Positions 33,804 through 45,836 of a stretch of DNA of 64,000 nucleotides are shown piece after piece. The stretch lies in NCBI GenBank assembly GCA_020796225.1, contig CM036754.1:19964367-20028366 (forward strand). The letters run 5' to 3'. The translations under genes were made by a program, and so were the position numbers. Each line of letters starts with the position of its first letter. The first letter of the stretch is position 1. The notes under the pieces are model-generated. The model was not told where the DNA came from and did not search any database. It saw nothing but the letters and a program-made list of their open reading frames with translations. This DNA is from Arion vulgaris. Lineage: Eukaryota; Mollusca; Gastropoda; Stylommatophora; Arionidae.

Positions 33804-34339
33804 TTTTTAATCATGTTGCTATAGTAAACAAGGGGTTTCTATGATAGTTTTATTTGTCGCATTCATTTTCTGCGATATTATAAAATTGTCATGTGCACCA
33901 TCTTGTTAACTACCTTCATCCTAAACTATATAACAACACTAACGTTGGCAACATATAGGAATCCTCAGCTTAATTATAAACATTTAATCTGCTATAAGAG
34001 TATTATTTAATCAATTCTGCGAGTTTCATACACGCGCGCTTCGTCACACGTGATTCCTTTTTCTCTCCCGTAAGCAGCCGTCTTTGCGAACAGGCCGTCT
34101 TTCTCTGCACGCAACTTGAGCACAGCAATGCCAGCCTCAATACAAATATGGATGACAGAAATGTTAGATCAAAACGAATAATTTAAACCATATACGGATG
34201 ATGTGGTTCTAGTTATCTCATACGCCACAAATTTATTAACATATAGATACACACACATATATATATATCTCGCGATCCCGGCCTAGACTGATGAACCAAC
34301 CTTTATCATGAATTATACATATATATCTGACCTTTATTC
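33804..34339. other. Unassigned stretch
   Basis: I see nothing recognisable apart from AT-rich runs near 34250. Confidence 0.4.
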
Positions 34340-34770
34340 GGATTTCTATCACTATATTCTCTTCGTGTCCCCATTGACACATAAGACTTCCACATGAGAC
34401 CCACTGTTGCCGTTCTGCTGCTTTTCTACCAACCGTCTCCCACGTCAGGCCACACGCCTTCAACTCTCCACAGTTCTTCTCCATGTTACCTTTGGACGTC
34501 CAGGCCTTGTCTTCCCATCCGCTGTCCATCTGAGATCTGTCCTAGCCAATACTCCCACTGGCATACGACATACATGTCCAAACCACCTCCATCTTCGTCT
34601 TTTAATGATGGTCTCCAAGGATGCACGTTCGTTCGTTTCAAAAGTGCCCCATTTGTTATGGTATTTGACCAGAAAATTTGCAGGATTCTTCTTAAACATT
34701 TGTTATGAAATGTCTCCAACTTGTGTATTATGTTTTGGGTCATTTTCCAGCATTCACTACATTTTGTCTT
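34340..34770 (-). mobile_element. LINE 3' end (type alpha)
   Basis: The best-preserved alpha copy: ETIIKRRRWRWFGHVCRMPV, GRPKVTWRRTVES, and in another frame GLTWETVGRKAAERQQW. One frameshift separates the two parts. Confidence 0.78.
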
Positions 34771-34814
34771 TACAGACAGTCAATTGGCAAGTGTTTTACT
34801 GTGAGAACTTCTGA

Positions 34815-35005
34815 GTTTGCGCTTGTCTCTCTTGTCTTTCAGCTCATCCCTACGCCACGTTTCAAAAGTTTCTGCACTATTCCGTAATGTTGTTCTCCAC
34901 ATAACTCGGTCATCAGCTACTTTTGTCTATTTGTTGGAACCGATAGAAAAGTTCGTCATTGAGGCCTTGCTGACATTCTTATCTCTGAGCAGTGGTCTGC
35001 CTTGA
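34815..35005 (-). mobile_element. LINE 3' relic (type zeta)
   Basis: The reverse complement shares the 'aaggcagaccactgctcaga' and 'caaggcctcaatgacgaac' blocks with the zeta LINE at 51290-51850. Confidence 0.6.
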
Positions 35006-35011
35006 TGTAGT

Positions 35012-35095
35012 ACTTTAGTACGTTGCAGTACTTCAGTACGTTACAGTACTTCAGTACGTTGCAGTACTTCAGTACGTTGTAGTACTTCAGAGTTG
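35012..35095. repeat. 18-bp tandem array
   Basis: 'cagtacttcagtacgttg' repeated about four and a half times. Confidence 0.9.
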
Positions 35096-35124
35096 TTATT
35101 TTGTCATGTCACTTGATATTCATA

Positions 35125-35437
35125 ATCTTGTGGAGATAGCGAAGGTGAAAATGTTAAATCTTCTCTCGTCCATAATTAATATATGAAAGAAAAAAAAGGA
35201 AAATCTGGCATATACAGTACGTAGCCATCAACCACAGTAAACGAGTCGCAGATTTTCTAGGCACCACTTTATACGTTCAGTCGTTTGCCATTGCTTTCTG
35301 AACGGTGAGGTCTATTTTTTCTCTACGTTATTTTAACCAACGTAAACGAATTTGCTTCCAAACTGCCTGCCGCAGAGTTTGAACAAGGTACGCTTGGGTT
35401 ATGATCGAGATCACTACCGCTTAAGCTACAGACGCCC
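35125..35437 (-). mobile_element. S4 SINE
   Basis: The reverse complement has 'gcgtctgtagcttaagcggt', 'gttcaaactctgcggcag' and 'cgttcagaaagcaatggcaa' as in 52170-52422. Confidence 0.75.
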
Positions 35438-35589
35438 ACGTGAATATATATATATATATATATAAACATAATTAATTTGTTCCATTTTACGGGCTAAGGA
35501 GATATCAGTTTTTGTTAGTTCTTCTTGCTAAAAAGTTGTAGGAAAACATATCTGCATTTGCCATGCAGCTTTCTGAGATTTTTACCACA

Positions 35590-36027
35590 ATAAGAGGCTC
35601 ATGTATGTGTGTGTATGTACGGTGTGAAAGAAGGACTGTGTGCAGATTTGTGGGTGTGTGTGATTGTTAGACTTATTGTATGTACGTGTGTGAAAGTGTG
35701 ATTGTGTGCATGTGTGTATGTGTACGTGTGAGAGAGAGAGCGATGTGTGAAAGTGTGATTGTGTGCATGTGTGCATGTGTACGTGTGAGAGAGAGAGAGA
35801 GAGAGACTGAGAGGAACTGTGTACATGTGTGTGAGTGTGGGTGTGTGAATGAGAGAGATAAGTGTCTGTGTGTATGTGTATGTTTGAGAGAGAATGTGAT
35901 TGTGTGCAAGTGTATGTGAGAGAGAGATTGACTTTGGACATGTGTGGGAAAATATTTGTGTATGAATATAAGTATCTATTAGTGAGTGTGTGATTGTATT
36001 TGTGTGATGGTGTTTTTTAATGTGTGT
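35590..36027. repeat. GT/GA-rich simple sequence, left part
   Basis: Irregular (gt)n, (ga)n and 'gtgtgcatgtgt' motifs. Open frames over 100 codons on both strands are products of low complexity. It is continued at 36293-36535 across an S2 SINE. Confidence 0.9.
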
Positions 36028-36292
36028 ATCGCCTGTGTGGCGCCGGGGCTCACATGGGGAGCAAATAATAGTACCACTGCGATCTAAAAGGCATGTCATA
36101 AGAGGTGACTGACGTAGGGGCCTAGAAAAGCTACCTAGTAAATAAAAAGCATCGCAGAAATCGGATGTGCTGGCCTACCTGTAAGCGCATAACTGAGAAC
36201 GTACAATCGCTCTTAGGCTCAGATCACATACAGATCATAGAGAGTGGTTAACAAGTGGTCGATATAAAGCGTTTAAAGAAGAAGAAGAAGAC
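36028..36292 (+). mobile_element. S2 SINE inside a GT/GA-rich array
   Basis: Full S2 ending in (gaa)n. GT/GA-rich simple sequence continues on both sides. Confidence 0.82.
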
Positions 36293-36535
36293 TGTGCTCA
36301 TGTGTGCGAATGTATAAGAGAGAGAGAGCAAAAAATAGTGAGTGACTGTATATGTGAGAGAGTTTGTGTGGGAATGTGGCATGTGTGAATATGAGCGTAT
36401 GCAAGTGTGATTGTGACTTACTAATTATGAGAGAATGTTTGTGAGAGCTTGTATGTGTGCGAGTGTGTGAGAGAGGTAGAGAGAGAGAGAGCGAAAGAGA
36501 GAGAGAGAAAGGATGGCTATGTGCATGCGTGTGAG
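36293..36535. repeat. GT/GA-rich simple sequence, right part
   Basis: Same composition as the left part: 'gagagagagagcaaa', 'gtgagagagttt', 'gtgcgagtgtgtgagagagg'. Confidence 0.9.
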
Positions 36536-36895
36536 ACATTAGCAACTTTACGCAATGTGGCGAGTTATAAACGTCACCGAACTAGACATTAGCAACTTTA
36601 CGCAATGTGGCAAGTTATAAACGTCACAGAACTAGACATTAGCAACTTTACGCAATGTGGCGAGTTATAAACGTCACCGAACTAGACATTAGCAACTTTA
36701 CGCAATGTGGCGAGTTATAAACGTCACAAAACTAGATATTAGCAACTGGACGCAATGTGGCGAGTTATAGACGTCCCAGAACTAGACATTAGCAACTGGA
36801 CGCAATGTGGCGAGTTATAAACGTCACAGAACTAGACAGTAGCAACTGGGCGCAATGTGACGAGTTATAGACGTCCCAGAACTAGACATTAGCAC
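36536..36895. repeat. 50-bp tandem array
   Basis: About seven units of 'gacattagcaactttacgca' + 'atgtggcgagttataaacgt' + 'caccgaacta'. Divergence grows toward the right. Confidence 0.93.
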
Positions 36896-37318
36896 CTGGA
36901 CATAAAGTGGTTTCTTCTCATTCCAGCTACTTTTTCAATGTCTTTGACGGGATCCCAACGTTGACGAGAAATGAGAAGACCAAAGAACATTCGACAAATA
37001 ACAATAGAAGAAGAAATCATGGATGTCGAAGTCTCATAAGCAAAGCTAAAGTTGACGATCCAGAATAACATTCGGCGGAGAACAACAGTTGCAGAGTTAT
37101 GTTCGACTGAGAACAAGAAGGTTTGGTTGTAGTAGTAGTGTCATTGAGGTAGATTATAATATCCATTTGGGCGGTGAACTGGTGAACTTTTGAGAAAGTA
37201 AACAAATGTAATCTATAAAGATTGCAAAGCAAGTTTTTTTTAACCCATTGTCATAGCCAAGTCAGTGCATTTTTACTTAACTTAGTACATGAAGAGTTAA
37301 CTGTATTATATATATATA

Positions 37319-37574
37319 CAGGGTGTTCAACTTAAAAGCAGCCTATGAATGGAGCTAATCTGGCATATATGTATGGAAATGAGAAGGTTCAGTTATGACG
37401 TAGTATAGGTCAAGGTTGTGTGATGGTGTGTAATTGTAGTGCGGGAAGGGGCGATGAACAAATGTGACGTAGGACGAGCTAGTCAGAACCGATTTCAATA
37501 GTAAATAAACACAACGCGATAGGTTATCTGGCAACTTTCGATTTGTCAATGGGGCTGCAATTATCTTGAACACC

Positions 37575-37577
<3 letters not shown>
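37319..37577 (+). mobile_element. Mariner-like MITE, copy 1
   Basis: 259 bp with ends CAGGGTGTTCAA / TTGAACACCCTG and flanking TA. It has no coding capacity and is homologous end to end with the copy at 39258-39514. A long (TA)n run starts at its right TA. Confidence 0.82.

Positions 37578-37640
<63 letters not shown>
37578..37640. repeat. (TA)n microsatellite
   Basis: A pure TA run starting at the TA target-site duplication of the mariner-like MITE. Confidence 0.93.
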
Positions 37641-38084
37641 CCGTAGCCTTTTCAATTGACTTCCCATTTCTAACCCTAGTGTACAAGAGGTAGGAGGGTT
37701 AATTTCTATCCTCACGTGTAGAACGTTGCGTGTGAGAATGAACCTATAACTCTAACTGTATTATAACAGAATCTACATTTATGTTGCTTTAGTTAAATAT
37801 ATTGGTAACATTAAAATTTACAGTGGTTTTCAGAGTGTTTTGAGAATGTCTGTTATGAGAACTATGTCCTGCAAATTGCTTCCTACACGTAGAGAGTTGA
37901 TCTAGTGCTAGATCAGTTCATTTCTGGCAACTATATGATGTGGGTAAAAAATCCACGAACACATCAGTCATTAAAGAAAAAAATCGAATCTTTTGTAACA
38001 AAGTACTGCATACAATTTCTCAGAACGTCTTGGACAGAGAGAGAGAGAGAGAGAGGAGAAAACATACAGACATTCAACAAAACC

Positions 38085-38230
38085 TGAGCGTGTCTCAAAA
38101 ATAACATCTTGTCTGGGAACCTGAAATATTTTGGTCACATTAAACATCACAAGGGATTATTAAAGCAACAGTGTTGGTGGACAGGATTCCTAAAAAAACT
38201 AAGAAGGAGATGACCAAGACGACAGTGACC
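38085..38230 (+). mobile_element. LINE fragment
   Basis: Reads GNLKYFGHIKHHKGLLKQQC-like, the KYFGHIxRHDxLERTI pattern of LINE C-termini. Confidence 0.55.
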
Positions 38231-38347
38231 AAAAAACTACAGTGTTTTATTTCTACAGAAAATATGTTTCTAGCCCACATCTTCCTTAATTATCTTCCTC
38301 TGTTTCTTTAGATTTCATTATTTTCCTGTTTACGTTGTTTTCCATTG

Positions 38348-38427
38348 AAGGTTTTCTACCGATAAAACATGATGATAAAACACGATGATAAAACACGATG
38401 ATAAAACATGATGATAAAACATGATGA
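38348..38427. repeat. ~17-bp tandem array 'gatgataaaaca'
   Basis: About five units of 'aaaacatgatgat' and variants. Confidence 0.8.
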
Positions 38428-38641
38428 ATGCTAGCTGTCTATTTTTAAATGTTAGAGCAGTGATCTGATAATGCTTTTTTTTCATTTGTTTTTCAGATAC
38501 GATCAAGCACTCACTTTACATCGGTTAGTTCTTGGATAATACGAGATATATCTTCCGATATGAATACAATGTATATCTTTTACTAGCAAGTGAAACCAGC
38601 ATGTCCCGTAGACTTTTCAGATAATAGATTGTGAAATAACT

Positions 38642-38900
38642 GTCCCGCACGAGTGGTTACCGGGGACCAAATTTGGGGTGTAAAGAATAGAACCACTGTT
38701 ACCTGCCACGCATGTCGCAAGAGGAGACTAAGGAGGTTTGGTTGAAATCGGATGCATGTGTCCTAAGCGTGTAGAAGTCTATGCGTTTAGGGGCCTACCA
38801 AACCAATGTGCAACGTATACACGTTCTTGACAAAGATCAAACATATCACAAAGAGTGATTAAAATTGAACGTAAAGAACGAACGCGAAGAAGAAAATAAT
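38642..38900 (+). mobile_element. S1 SINE
   Basis: Head 'cccgcacgagtggttaccgg', core 'gcatgtcgcaagaggagact', tail 'cgaagaagaaaa'. Confidence 0.82.
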
Positions 38901-38954
38901 TTCATTTACATCTCTAACTAAACCTTAGTAGGCAGTTGGTAGGTATGCAAGTAC

Positions 38955-39118
38955 CAGTGACGGCTCGTGATCCTTATTGTTGGTGCGGCCAGACATTTTT
39001 TTCGGATAAGTCATGCTTTTTGGTGGCTATATTTTAATTTATAAAATAATAAATACACGGTATACGTTATTTTTAGTGGGGCCCGGCCCACATAGCCCTT
39101 AATGACGAGCCGCCACTG
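38955..39118 (+). mobile_element. hAT-like MITE with an 8-bp target-site duplication
   Basis: 164 bp; ends CAGTGACGGCTCGT / ACGAGCCGCCACTG. Flanks 'gcaagtac' (38947-38954) and 'gccagtac' (39119-39126) agree at 7 of 8 positions, the length expected for hAT. Confidence 0.8.
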
Positions 39119-39257
39119 GCCAGTACCTTTACTAACTTGTGACACGTCGGTTGCATAAGTTGAACACACAACATATTTTTGTCTAAATTAGTAATAAGAA
39201 CGTTCAATGAGTTACAATATTTTGTTAGTCATATATTTTGATACCATTTTCAAACTA

Positions 39258-39514
39258 CAGGGTGTTCAAGATAATTGCAGCCCCATTGACAATTCGAAAT
39301 TTGCCAGGTACAAATTGAGTTGTGTTTATTACTATTTAAACCGGTTCTGACTAGCTCGTCCTACGTCACGTTTGTTCATCGCCCCTTCCCGCACTACAAT
39401 TACACACCGTCACACAACCTTGACCTATACTACGTCATAACTGAATCTTCTCATTTCCATACATATATGCCAGATTAGCTCCATTCACGGGCTGCAATTA
39501 TCTTGAACACCCTG
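39258..39514 (-). mobile_element. Mariner-like MITE, copy 2
   Basis: 257 bp, inverted relative to copy 1. Its terminal inverted repeats are perfect for 26 bp (CAGGGTGTTCAAGATAATTG and onward) with TA on both sides. Confidence 0.87.
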
Positions 39515-39571
39515 TAATAGCCCGTTACGTTTTTTGTACTGATAATTTGTCATCATTTGTTCTATATCGTG

Positions 39572-40080
39572 GTTGTCGCCCGTGTGGTACCGGGACCGGC
39601 TAGGGAAGCAAAGAATAGTACCAATTTGATCTACAAGGCGTAGATCAGGTGTAGACAAGGCGTAGATCAGGTGTAGACAAGGCGTAGATCAGGTGTAGAC
39701 AAGGCGTAGATCAGGTGTAGACAAGGCGTAGATCAGGTGTAGACAAGGCGTAGATCAGGTGTAGACAAGGCGTAGATCAGGTGTAGACAAGGCGTAGATC
39801 AGGTGTAGACAAGGCGTAGATCAGGTGTAGACAAGGCGTAGATCAGGTGTAGACAAGGCGTAGATCAGGTGTAGACAAGGCGTAAGAGACGACTGATGTA
39901 GGACGTAGGGAAACTATCCTAGTAAATAAAAAGCATCGCAGCAATCTAAAGTACTGGATTACTTGTAGGCGCATAACGGCACAACGAATAATCGCTCTTA
40001 GGCTCAGATCACATACAAATCACACAGTGTGGTTTAACAAGTAGCCGATATGGAGCGTTCGAAGAAGAAAAAAAAAAGAA
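39572..40080 (+). mobile_element. S2 SINE expanded by an internal 22-bp array
   Basis: Head 'gcccgtgtggtaccggg' to tail 'agaagaaaaaaaaaagaa', but twice the normal length because a 22-bp unit is repeated inside the core (39636-39885). Confidence 0.82.
39636..39885. repeat. 22-bp array inside an S2 SINE
   Basis: About eleven near-identical units of 'caaggcgtagatcaggtgta' + 'ga', sitting exactly where S2 normally reads 'caaggcatgtcgtaagagg'. Confidence 0.93.
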
Positions 40081-40144
40081 CGTGGCTGTTAATTTAATAC
40101 TATTTACAGTTTACCATTATTAGCAATAATGTAATATTTCAACA

Positions 40145-40472
40145 AATGTCTTCGGTGGATTCTCAGACTGAGATCGTTGGATAGATAAGTGAACACACAC
40201 GTGGACATGACAGGAACCTATGATGACCCATGTCCAGAGGAGAAAATTGTGGTGGGTCGGGCATACACTGTGTAAAAACACAGTCGACTGTCACTAGACA
40301 AGCACTTGAGCGGAACCTGCAGGGAAAATGGACAAGGACTGAACAGAACTGGATATGGACTGATTTTCTTGTTGAACTGAATGATGTCATTATCTTGGAA
40401 AGGCATCTTGAACAAAACTGCAATAGAAGGACAACTGTTGAGCCCCTGTGCTCCTCTCGTAGCGGAGAAGAA
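40145..40472 (+). mobile_element. LINE 3' end (type beta), decayed
   Basis: Same family as the copy at 950-1437 (shared cttcggtggattctcagactgagat-like block, then STVTRQALERNLQGKW and CSSRSGEE at the end). The 'GRPKQTW' stretch is degraded. Confidence 0.68.
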
Positions 40473-40514
40473 TAAATAAATAAGTAATATGTCATTAATT
40501 ATCAAAGTGGTACA

Positions 40515-40637
40515 CTTAACGGGGGCCCTCGCCGGTGCTACAGAGTTTGGAAGCACTGCATTTGAGATCTTCCTGTGTAAGAAAAAGATCGGAGCCTAGA
40601 TGGTTATTCATCGAAGTGCAATGATGATGGTTCAATA
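40515..40637 (+). mobile_element. S5 SINE 3' half running into the 60-bp satellite
   Basis: 'ctcgccggtgctacagagtt', 'gagatcttcctgtgtaagaa' and 'cgaagtgcaatgatgatggt' match the sense-strand 3' half of S5. The next bases are the first satellite unit. Confidence 0.75.
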
Positions 40638-43040
40638 CATCTATCAATCTATCTATCACAATTATTGCTTTTGTGATGTATATTAACAGAAGCAATAAAT
40701 CTATCAATCTATCTATCACAATTATTGCTTTTGTGATGTATATTAACAGAAGCAATAAATCTATCAATCTATCTATCACAATTATTGCTTTTGTGATGTA
40801 TATTAACAGAAGCAATAAATCTATCAATCTATCTATCACAATTATTGGTTTTGTGATGTATATTAACAGAAGCAATAAATCTATCAATCTATCTATCACA
40901 ATTATTGCTTTTGTGATGTATATTAACAGAAGCAATAAATCTATCAATCTATCTATCACAATTATTGCTTTTGTGATGTATATTAACAGAAGCAATAAAT
41001 CTATCAATCTATCTATCACAATTATTGCTTTTGTGATGTATATTAACAGAAGCAATAAATCTATCAATCTATCTATCACAATTATTGCTTTTGTGATGTA
41101 TATTAACAGAAGCAATAAATCTATCAATCTATCTATCACAATTATTGCTTTTGTGATGTATATTAACAGAAGCAATAAATCTATCAATCTATCTATCACA
41201 ATTATTGCTTTTGTGATGTATATTAACAGAAGCAATAAATCTATCAATCTATCTATCACAATTATTGCTTTTGTGATGTATATTAACAGAAGCAATAAAT
41301 CTATCAATCTATCTATCACAATTATTGCTTTTGTGATGTATATTAACAGAAGCAATAAATCTATCAATCTATCTATCACAATTATTGCTTTTGTGATGTA
41401 TATTAACAGAAGCAATAAATCTATCAATCTATCTATCACAATTATTGCTTTTGTGATGTATATTAACAGAAGCAATAAATCTATCAATCTATCTATCACA
41501 ATTATTGCTTTTGTGATGTATATTAACAGAAGCAATAAATCTATCAATCTATCTATCACAATTATTGCTTTTGTGATGTATATTAACAGAATCAATAAAT
41601 CTATCAATCTATCTATCACAATTATTGCTTTTGTGATGTATATTAACAGAAGCAATAAATCTATCAATCTATCTATCACAATTATTGCTTTTGTGATGTA
41701 TATTAACAGAAGCAATAAATCTATCAATCTATCTATCACAATTATTGCTTTTGTGATGTATATTAACAGAATCAATAAATCTATCAATCTATCTATCACA
41801 ATTATTGCTTTTGTGATGTATATTAACAGAAGCAATAAATCTATCAATCTATCTATCACAATTATTGCTTTTGTGATGTATATTAACAGAAGCAATAAAT
41901 CTATCAATCTATCTATCACAATTATTGCTTTTGTGATGTATATTAACAGAAGCAATAAATCTATCAATCTATCTATCACAATTATTGCTTTTGTGATGTA
42001 TATTAACAGAAGCAATAAATCTATCAATCTATCTATCACAATTATTGCTTTTGTGATGTATATTAACAGAATCAATAAATCTATCAATCTATCTATCACA
42101 ATTATTGCTTTTGTGATGTATATTAACAAAAGCAATAAATCTATCAATCTATCTATCACAATTATTGCTTTTGTGATGTATATTAACAGAAGCAATAAAT
42201 CTATCAATCTATCTATCACAATTATTGCTTTTGTGATGTATATTAACAGAAGCAATAAATCTATCAATCTATCTATCACAATTATTGCTTTTGTGATGTA
42301 TATTAACAGAAGCAATAAATCTATCAATCTATCTATCACAATTATTGCTTTTGTGATGTATATTAACAGAAGCAATAAATCTATCAATCTATCTATCACA
42401 ATTATTGCTTTTGTGATGTATATTAACAGAAGCAATAAATCTATCTATCTATCTATCACAATTATTGCTTTTGTGATGTATATTAACAGAAGCAATAAAT
42501 CTATCAATCTATCTATCACAAGTATTGCTTTTGTGATTTATATTAACAGAAGCAATAAATCTATCAATCTATCTATCACAATTATTGCTTTTGTGATGTA
42601 TATTAACAGAAGCAATAAATCTATCAATCTATCTATCACAATTATTGCTTTTGTGATGTATATTAACAGAAGCAATAAATCTATCAATCTATCTATCACA
42701 ATTATTGCTTTTGTGATGTATATTAACAGAAGCAATAAATCTATCAATCTATCTATCACAATTATTGCTTTTGTGATGTATATTAACAGAAGCAATAAAT
42801 CTATCAATCTATCTATCACAATTATTGCTTTTGTGATGTATATTAACAGAATCAATAAATCTATCAATCTATCTATCACAATTATTGCTTTTGTGATGTA
42901 TATTAACAGAAGCAATAAATCTATCAATCTATCTATCACAATTATTGCTTTTGTGATGTATATTAACAGAAGCAATAAATCTATCAATCTATCTATCACA
43001 ATTATTGCTTTTGTGATGTATATTAACAGAAGCAATAAAC
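40638..43040. repeat. 60-bp satellite, about 40 near-identical copies
   Basis: Unit: 'aatctatcaatctatctatc' + 'acaattattgcttttgtgat' + 'gtatattaacagaagcaata'. Only a few point variants occur (ggtt near 40848; 'agaatc' near 41591, 41771, 42071 and 42851; a cluster at 42446-42540). Each unit contains a TCACAA/TTGTGA inverted pair. Since 60 is divisible by 3, both strands stay open (792 and 639 codons), which is an artefact. Confidence 0.97.
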
Positions 43041-43242
43041 GCGTTTCATGAATAGAACCAAACAAATAAATGAGTTATGGAAACATTAGAAATAAAGAGA
43101 GAAGTACTGAAAGTAATAGAACGGGATACAAATCAATATTTAAGCCCCATAAATAGAGAGGCATGGCACTTTTCTGAAAACCATGTTCAAGAGAAGGACT
43201 GGGGGTATAAATAGGCAAAAATAAGATGTCGATATATTAGGA

Positions 43243-43370
43243 GATGAGAGAAATATTATATAAGTGTGAGAGAAATACGAGGTATTCATTTCTCGTATTA
43301 GATGGAGAAATATTATATAAGTGTGAGAGAAATACGAGGTATTCATTTCTCATATTAGAAGATGGAGAAA
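43243..43370. repeat. ~61-bp tandem duplication
   Basis: Two copies of 'gagaaatattatataagtgt' + 'gagagaaatacgaggtattc' + 'atttctcgtatta'. Confidence 0.85.
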
Positions 43371-43689
43371 CACCAGTTTGACAGAATTTACTACAAGGAC
43401 AATGGGCGGGACTGGTTCGAGAACATTTTCAGCCGCTCTTCAATAACATACCAATGAACAAGATAGAATGAACTGACAGCCTAGTCTGAAAAGAGACAGT
43501 AGATTTTTCATCTAATATGAACAGGGGAACACAATAGGGACCATAGGCGCAATAAAATATATTTACAATGCAGCGTCAGGGTCAATGAGCTGGCACTGAC
43601 GTCGATTCCTCGTGGTAACCTTGGAAACTGATTGTGGCACTGTAGCCTGACAAAATAAATATGGATCGTAGGGGAGGTATCATAGAGTT

Positions 43690-43928
43690 TAAAGATGCAG
43701 GATTTACTTCATTGCACCGGATTTTACTCATATGGCTCGGTCTCTCTACGCAGAAATGGCATGCCATCTGCTGAGAGTACTACACACATCGCGAACTTCG
43801 TAGCTCTGGCAGCAATCCTAAATTCTCTAGACAAAAAATGCACTCGTGAACAGAACGACACGGTCCAGATTCGAACCCACGACCTTCGACTCGCAAGTCA
43901 AGTGCTTAACCACTTAACCACAGATAGT
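43690..43928 (-). mobile_element. S6 SINE
   Basis: The reverse complement reads 'tgtggttaagtggttaagca' and 'gtgggttcgaatctggacc', good A and B boxes, followed by a body shared with 24560-24860 and 55790-55935. Confidence 0.78.
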
Positions 43929-44599
43929 ATTACATAGTATTGTAGACGCAACTGCGTGTGGTATGAGATTTGTCTCCAACGAGCAGCATCTGAGAATGGG
44001 TGCTCCTACACGAGTCTCCTAGCAGACGTATCAAGAACGATAACCGGTACAGAACAGTGCATGTGACTGAGATACTGACTACAACAACTGAACCAAAAAC
44101 CGCTTTTAGATTTAAATCATACTACCTATTTCTAGACTCAAGTATGCAGGAGAAAGAAGTTTATAGTTAACATTTACTAGGAAAGATTTTCTCATAGACA
44201 TCATCATCAAGTAGCTTGTCTCTTCCAGAACTTTGCTCTCATGACAGTATTCCTGAAAAACTCTGTTTCTCATAGTACTTCAAAGTAATTTACTTCGCAA
44301 ACATATTTTTCTCATAATGTTTATTACAGTTGCTCCAACAGTGTGGTTTGTTATCATGTCTCAATGTTGGACTGATGAAAAACAATGTTTTTTATTTCTT
44401 CAGGTTAAACTGATGACAGACAAGGTCGTGGAACTGCCGAAGGGAGCTGCTATATCAGTACATAGATGTGTTTAGCAACCCCTTTCAGCGCTCTCATGCC
44501 TTTCTCCTCAGAGGTATAATCTACCGAACTTAGCTCCATTTTACAGGTGTTCATCAATGGTATTTAGTATTAAAACTGTGGGATGAAGTGGGACAACGG
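43929..44599. other. Unassigned stretch
   Basis: No feature seen. Short frames only. Confidence 0.4.
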
Positions 44600-45140
44600 T
44601 AGGTGGAACAAGAGATAAGGAGCAGGAAGTGGTGATAGTTAGTACACACACTGAGGAAATCACCTAACAACATCACGAGACAGGCTCTCCGATGAAAACC
44701 CCAGGGTACAAGATGTCTTCTTCTTCTTTGCGTTCGTTCTTTACGACCAATTTTAATCACTCTTTGTGATATATTTGATCTTTGCCAAGAACGTGTATAC
44801 GTTGCACATTGATTTGTAGGCACTAAACGCATAGACTTCTACACGTTTAGGACATGCACATTCGATTTCATTCAAACCTCCTTAGTCGCCTCTTACGACA
44901 TGCGTGGCAGGTAACAGTGGTTCTATTCTTTACACCCCAAATTTGCGCCCCGGTAATCACTCGGGCGGGCACTAGAGGTAAGGGAAGACATAGGAACATC
45001 TGGAAACGTGAGTTGAAGACGGAAATCTAGAAAATGAGGAGAGATTTGGAAAAGATGGCCTTGGATAGACGGTCTTGGAAGGCCTTTGTTACGGACCTAT
45101 GCCTCCTAGGGCGAAGGGTGAAGAAGAATATAGTATTAAA
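44600..45140 (+). mobile_element. LINE 3' end interrupted by an S1 SINE
   Basis: Before the SINE the sequence reads as ITxQHHETGSPMKTPG-like. After it comes GRHRNIWKRELKTEI, then RRDLEKMALDRRSWKAFV, a typical LINE C-terminus. The S1 SINE at 44715-44970 sits between the two halves. Confidence 0.66.
44715..44970 (-). mobile_element. S1 SINE nested in a LINE
   Basis: Reverse S1 with tail at left and head 'cccggtaatcactcgggcgg' at right, splitting the LINE at 44600-45140. Confidence 0.82.
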
Positions 45141-45564
45141 GATATCAAAGTAATAAGATTTGAAATGTGGCGTTAATACGACATGTTAAAGAGTGTGTCA
45201 GCTGTGATACACAAAGAGAGATTTTATTGTTGTTATTGACTAACTCAAACAAGTACACGTTTTCTCCTATTACTTCTGGTAGGTCATTCCTCAATTTGGA
45301 GAACTAACAAGTTCTATTTAGTTTGACCCCTTCTCAGTGACCTGCCCGGCCAGTGTGACCCTGCCAGAAACATACGTTACTGCCGCCTTAGCTGACTCTA
45401 TCATAGGGGCAAGAAAACCTCTCAACTACTACAAGGTAATGGCTGGATGGGAAGGACGAAAAGATACTTTGCATAGAAAAAGTTCAGTTTCGTGTTAGAA
45501 AAATGACCATGTTGGACATTCATCACAAGGAACTCCTTGGTAGACACATATGATGGAAACGCTG

Positions 45565-45836
45565 ACCTTCTTCTTCTTCTTCTTTGAAAGCTCCATATCA
45601 ACCATTTGTGAGCCACACTGTGTGTAATATGTATGTGATCTGAGCATTAGAGTGATTGGACGTTGTGACAGTTATGAGAGTACAAGTAGGCCAGCACATC
45701 CAATTTCTGAGATACTTTTTATTGACTAGGATTCCCTAGCTTCCCTAGACCCGTACATCAGTCGCCTCTTACGATATGCCTTGCAGATCGCAGTGTTGCT
45801 ATTCTTTGCTCCACTTAGGCCCCGGCAACACACGGG
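45565..45836 (-). mobile_element. S2 SINE
   Basis: Reverse S2 with (ttc)n tail at left and the 'ccccggcaacacacgggtg' head at right. Confidence 0.78.

Noticed and set aside
40638..43040. CRISPR array
   Set aside because: Units are contiguous with no variable spacers, and the window is eukaryotic.
40516..43065. Open frames of 792, 639 and 175 codons on both strands
   Set aside because: They are produced by the 60-bp satellite, whose period is a multiple of 3. Both strands are open and units have no synonymous bias.
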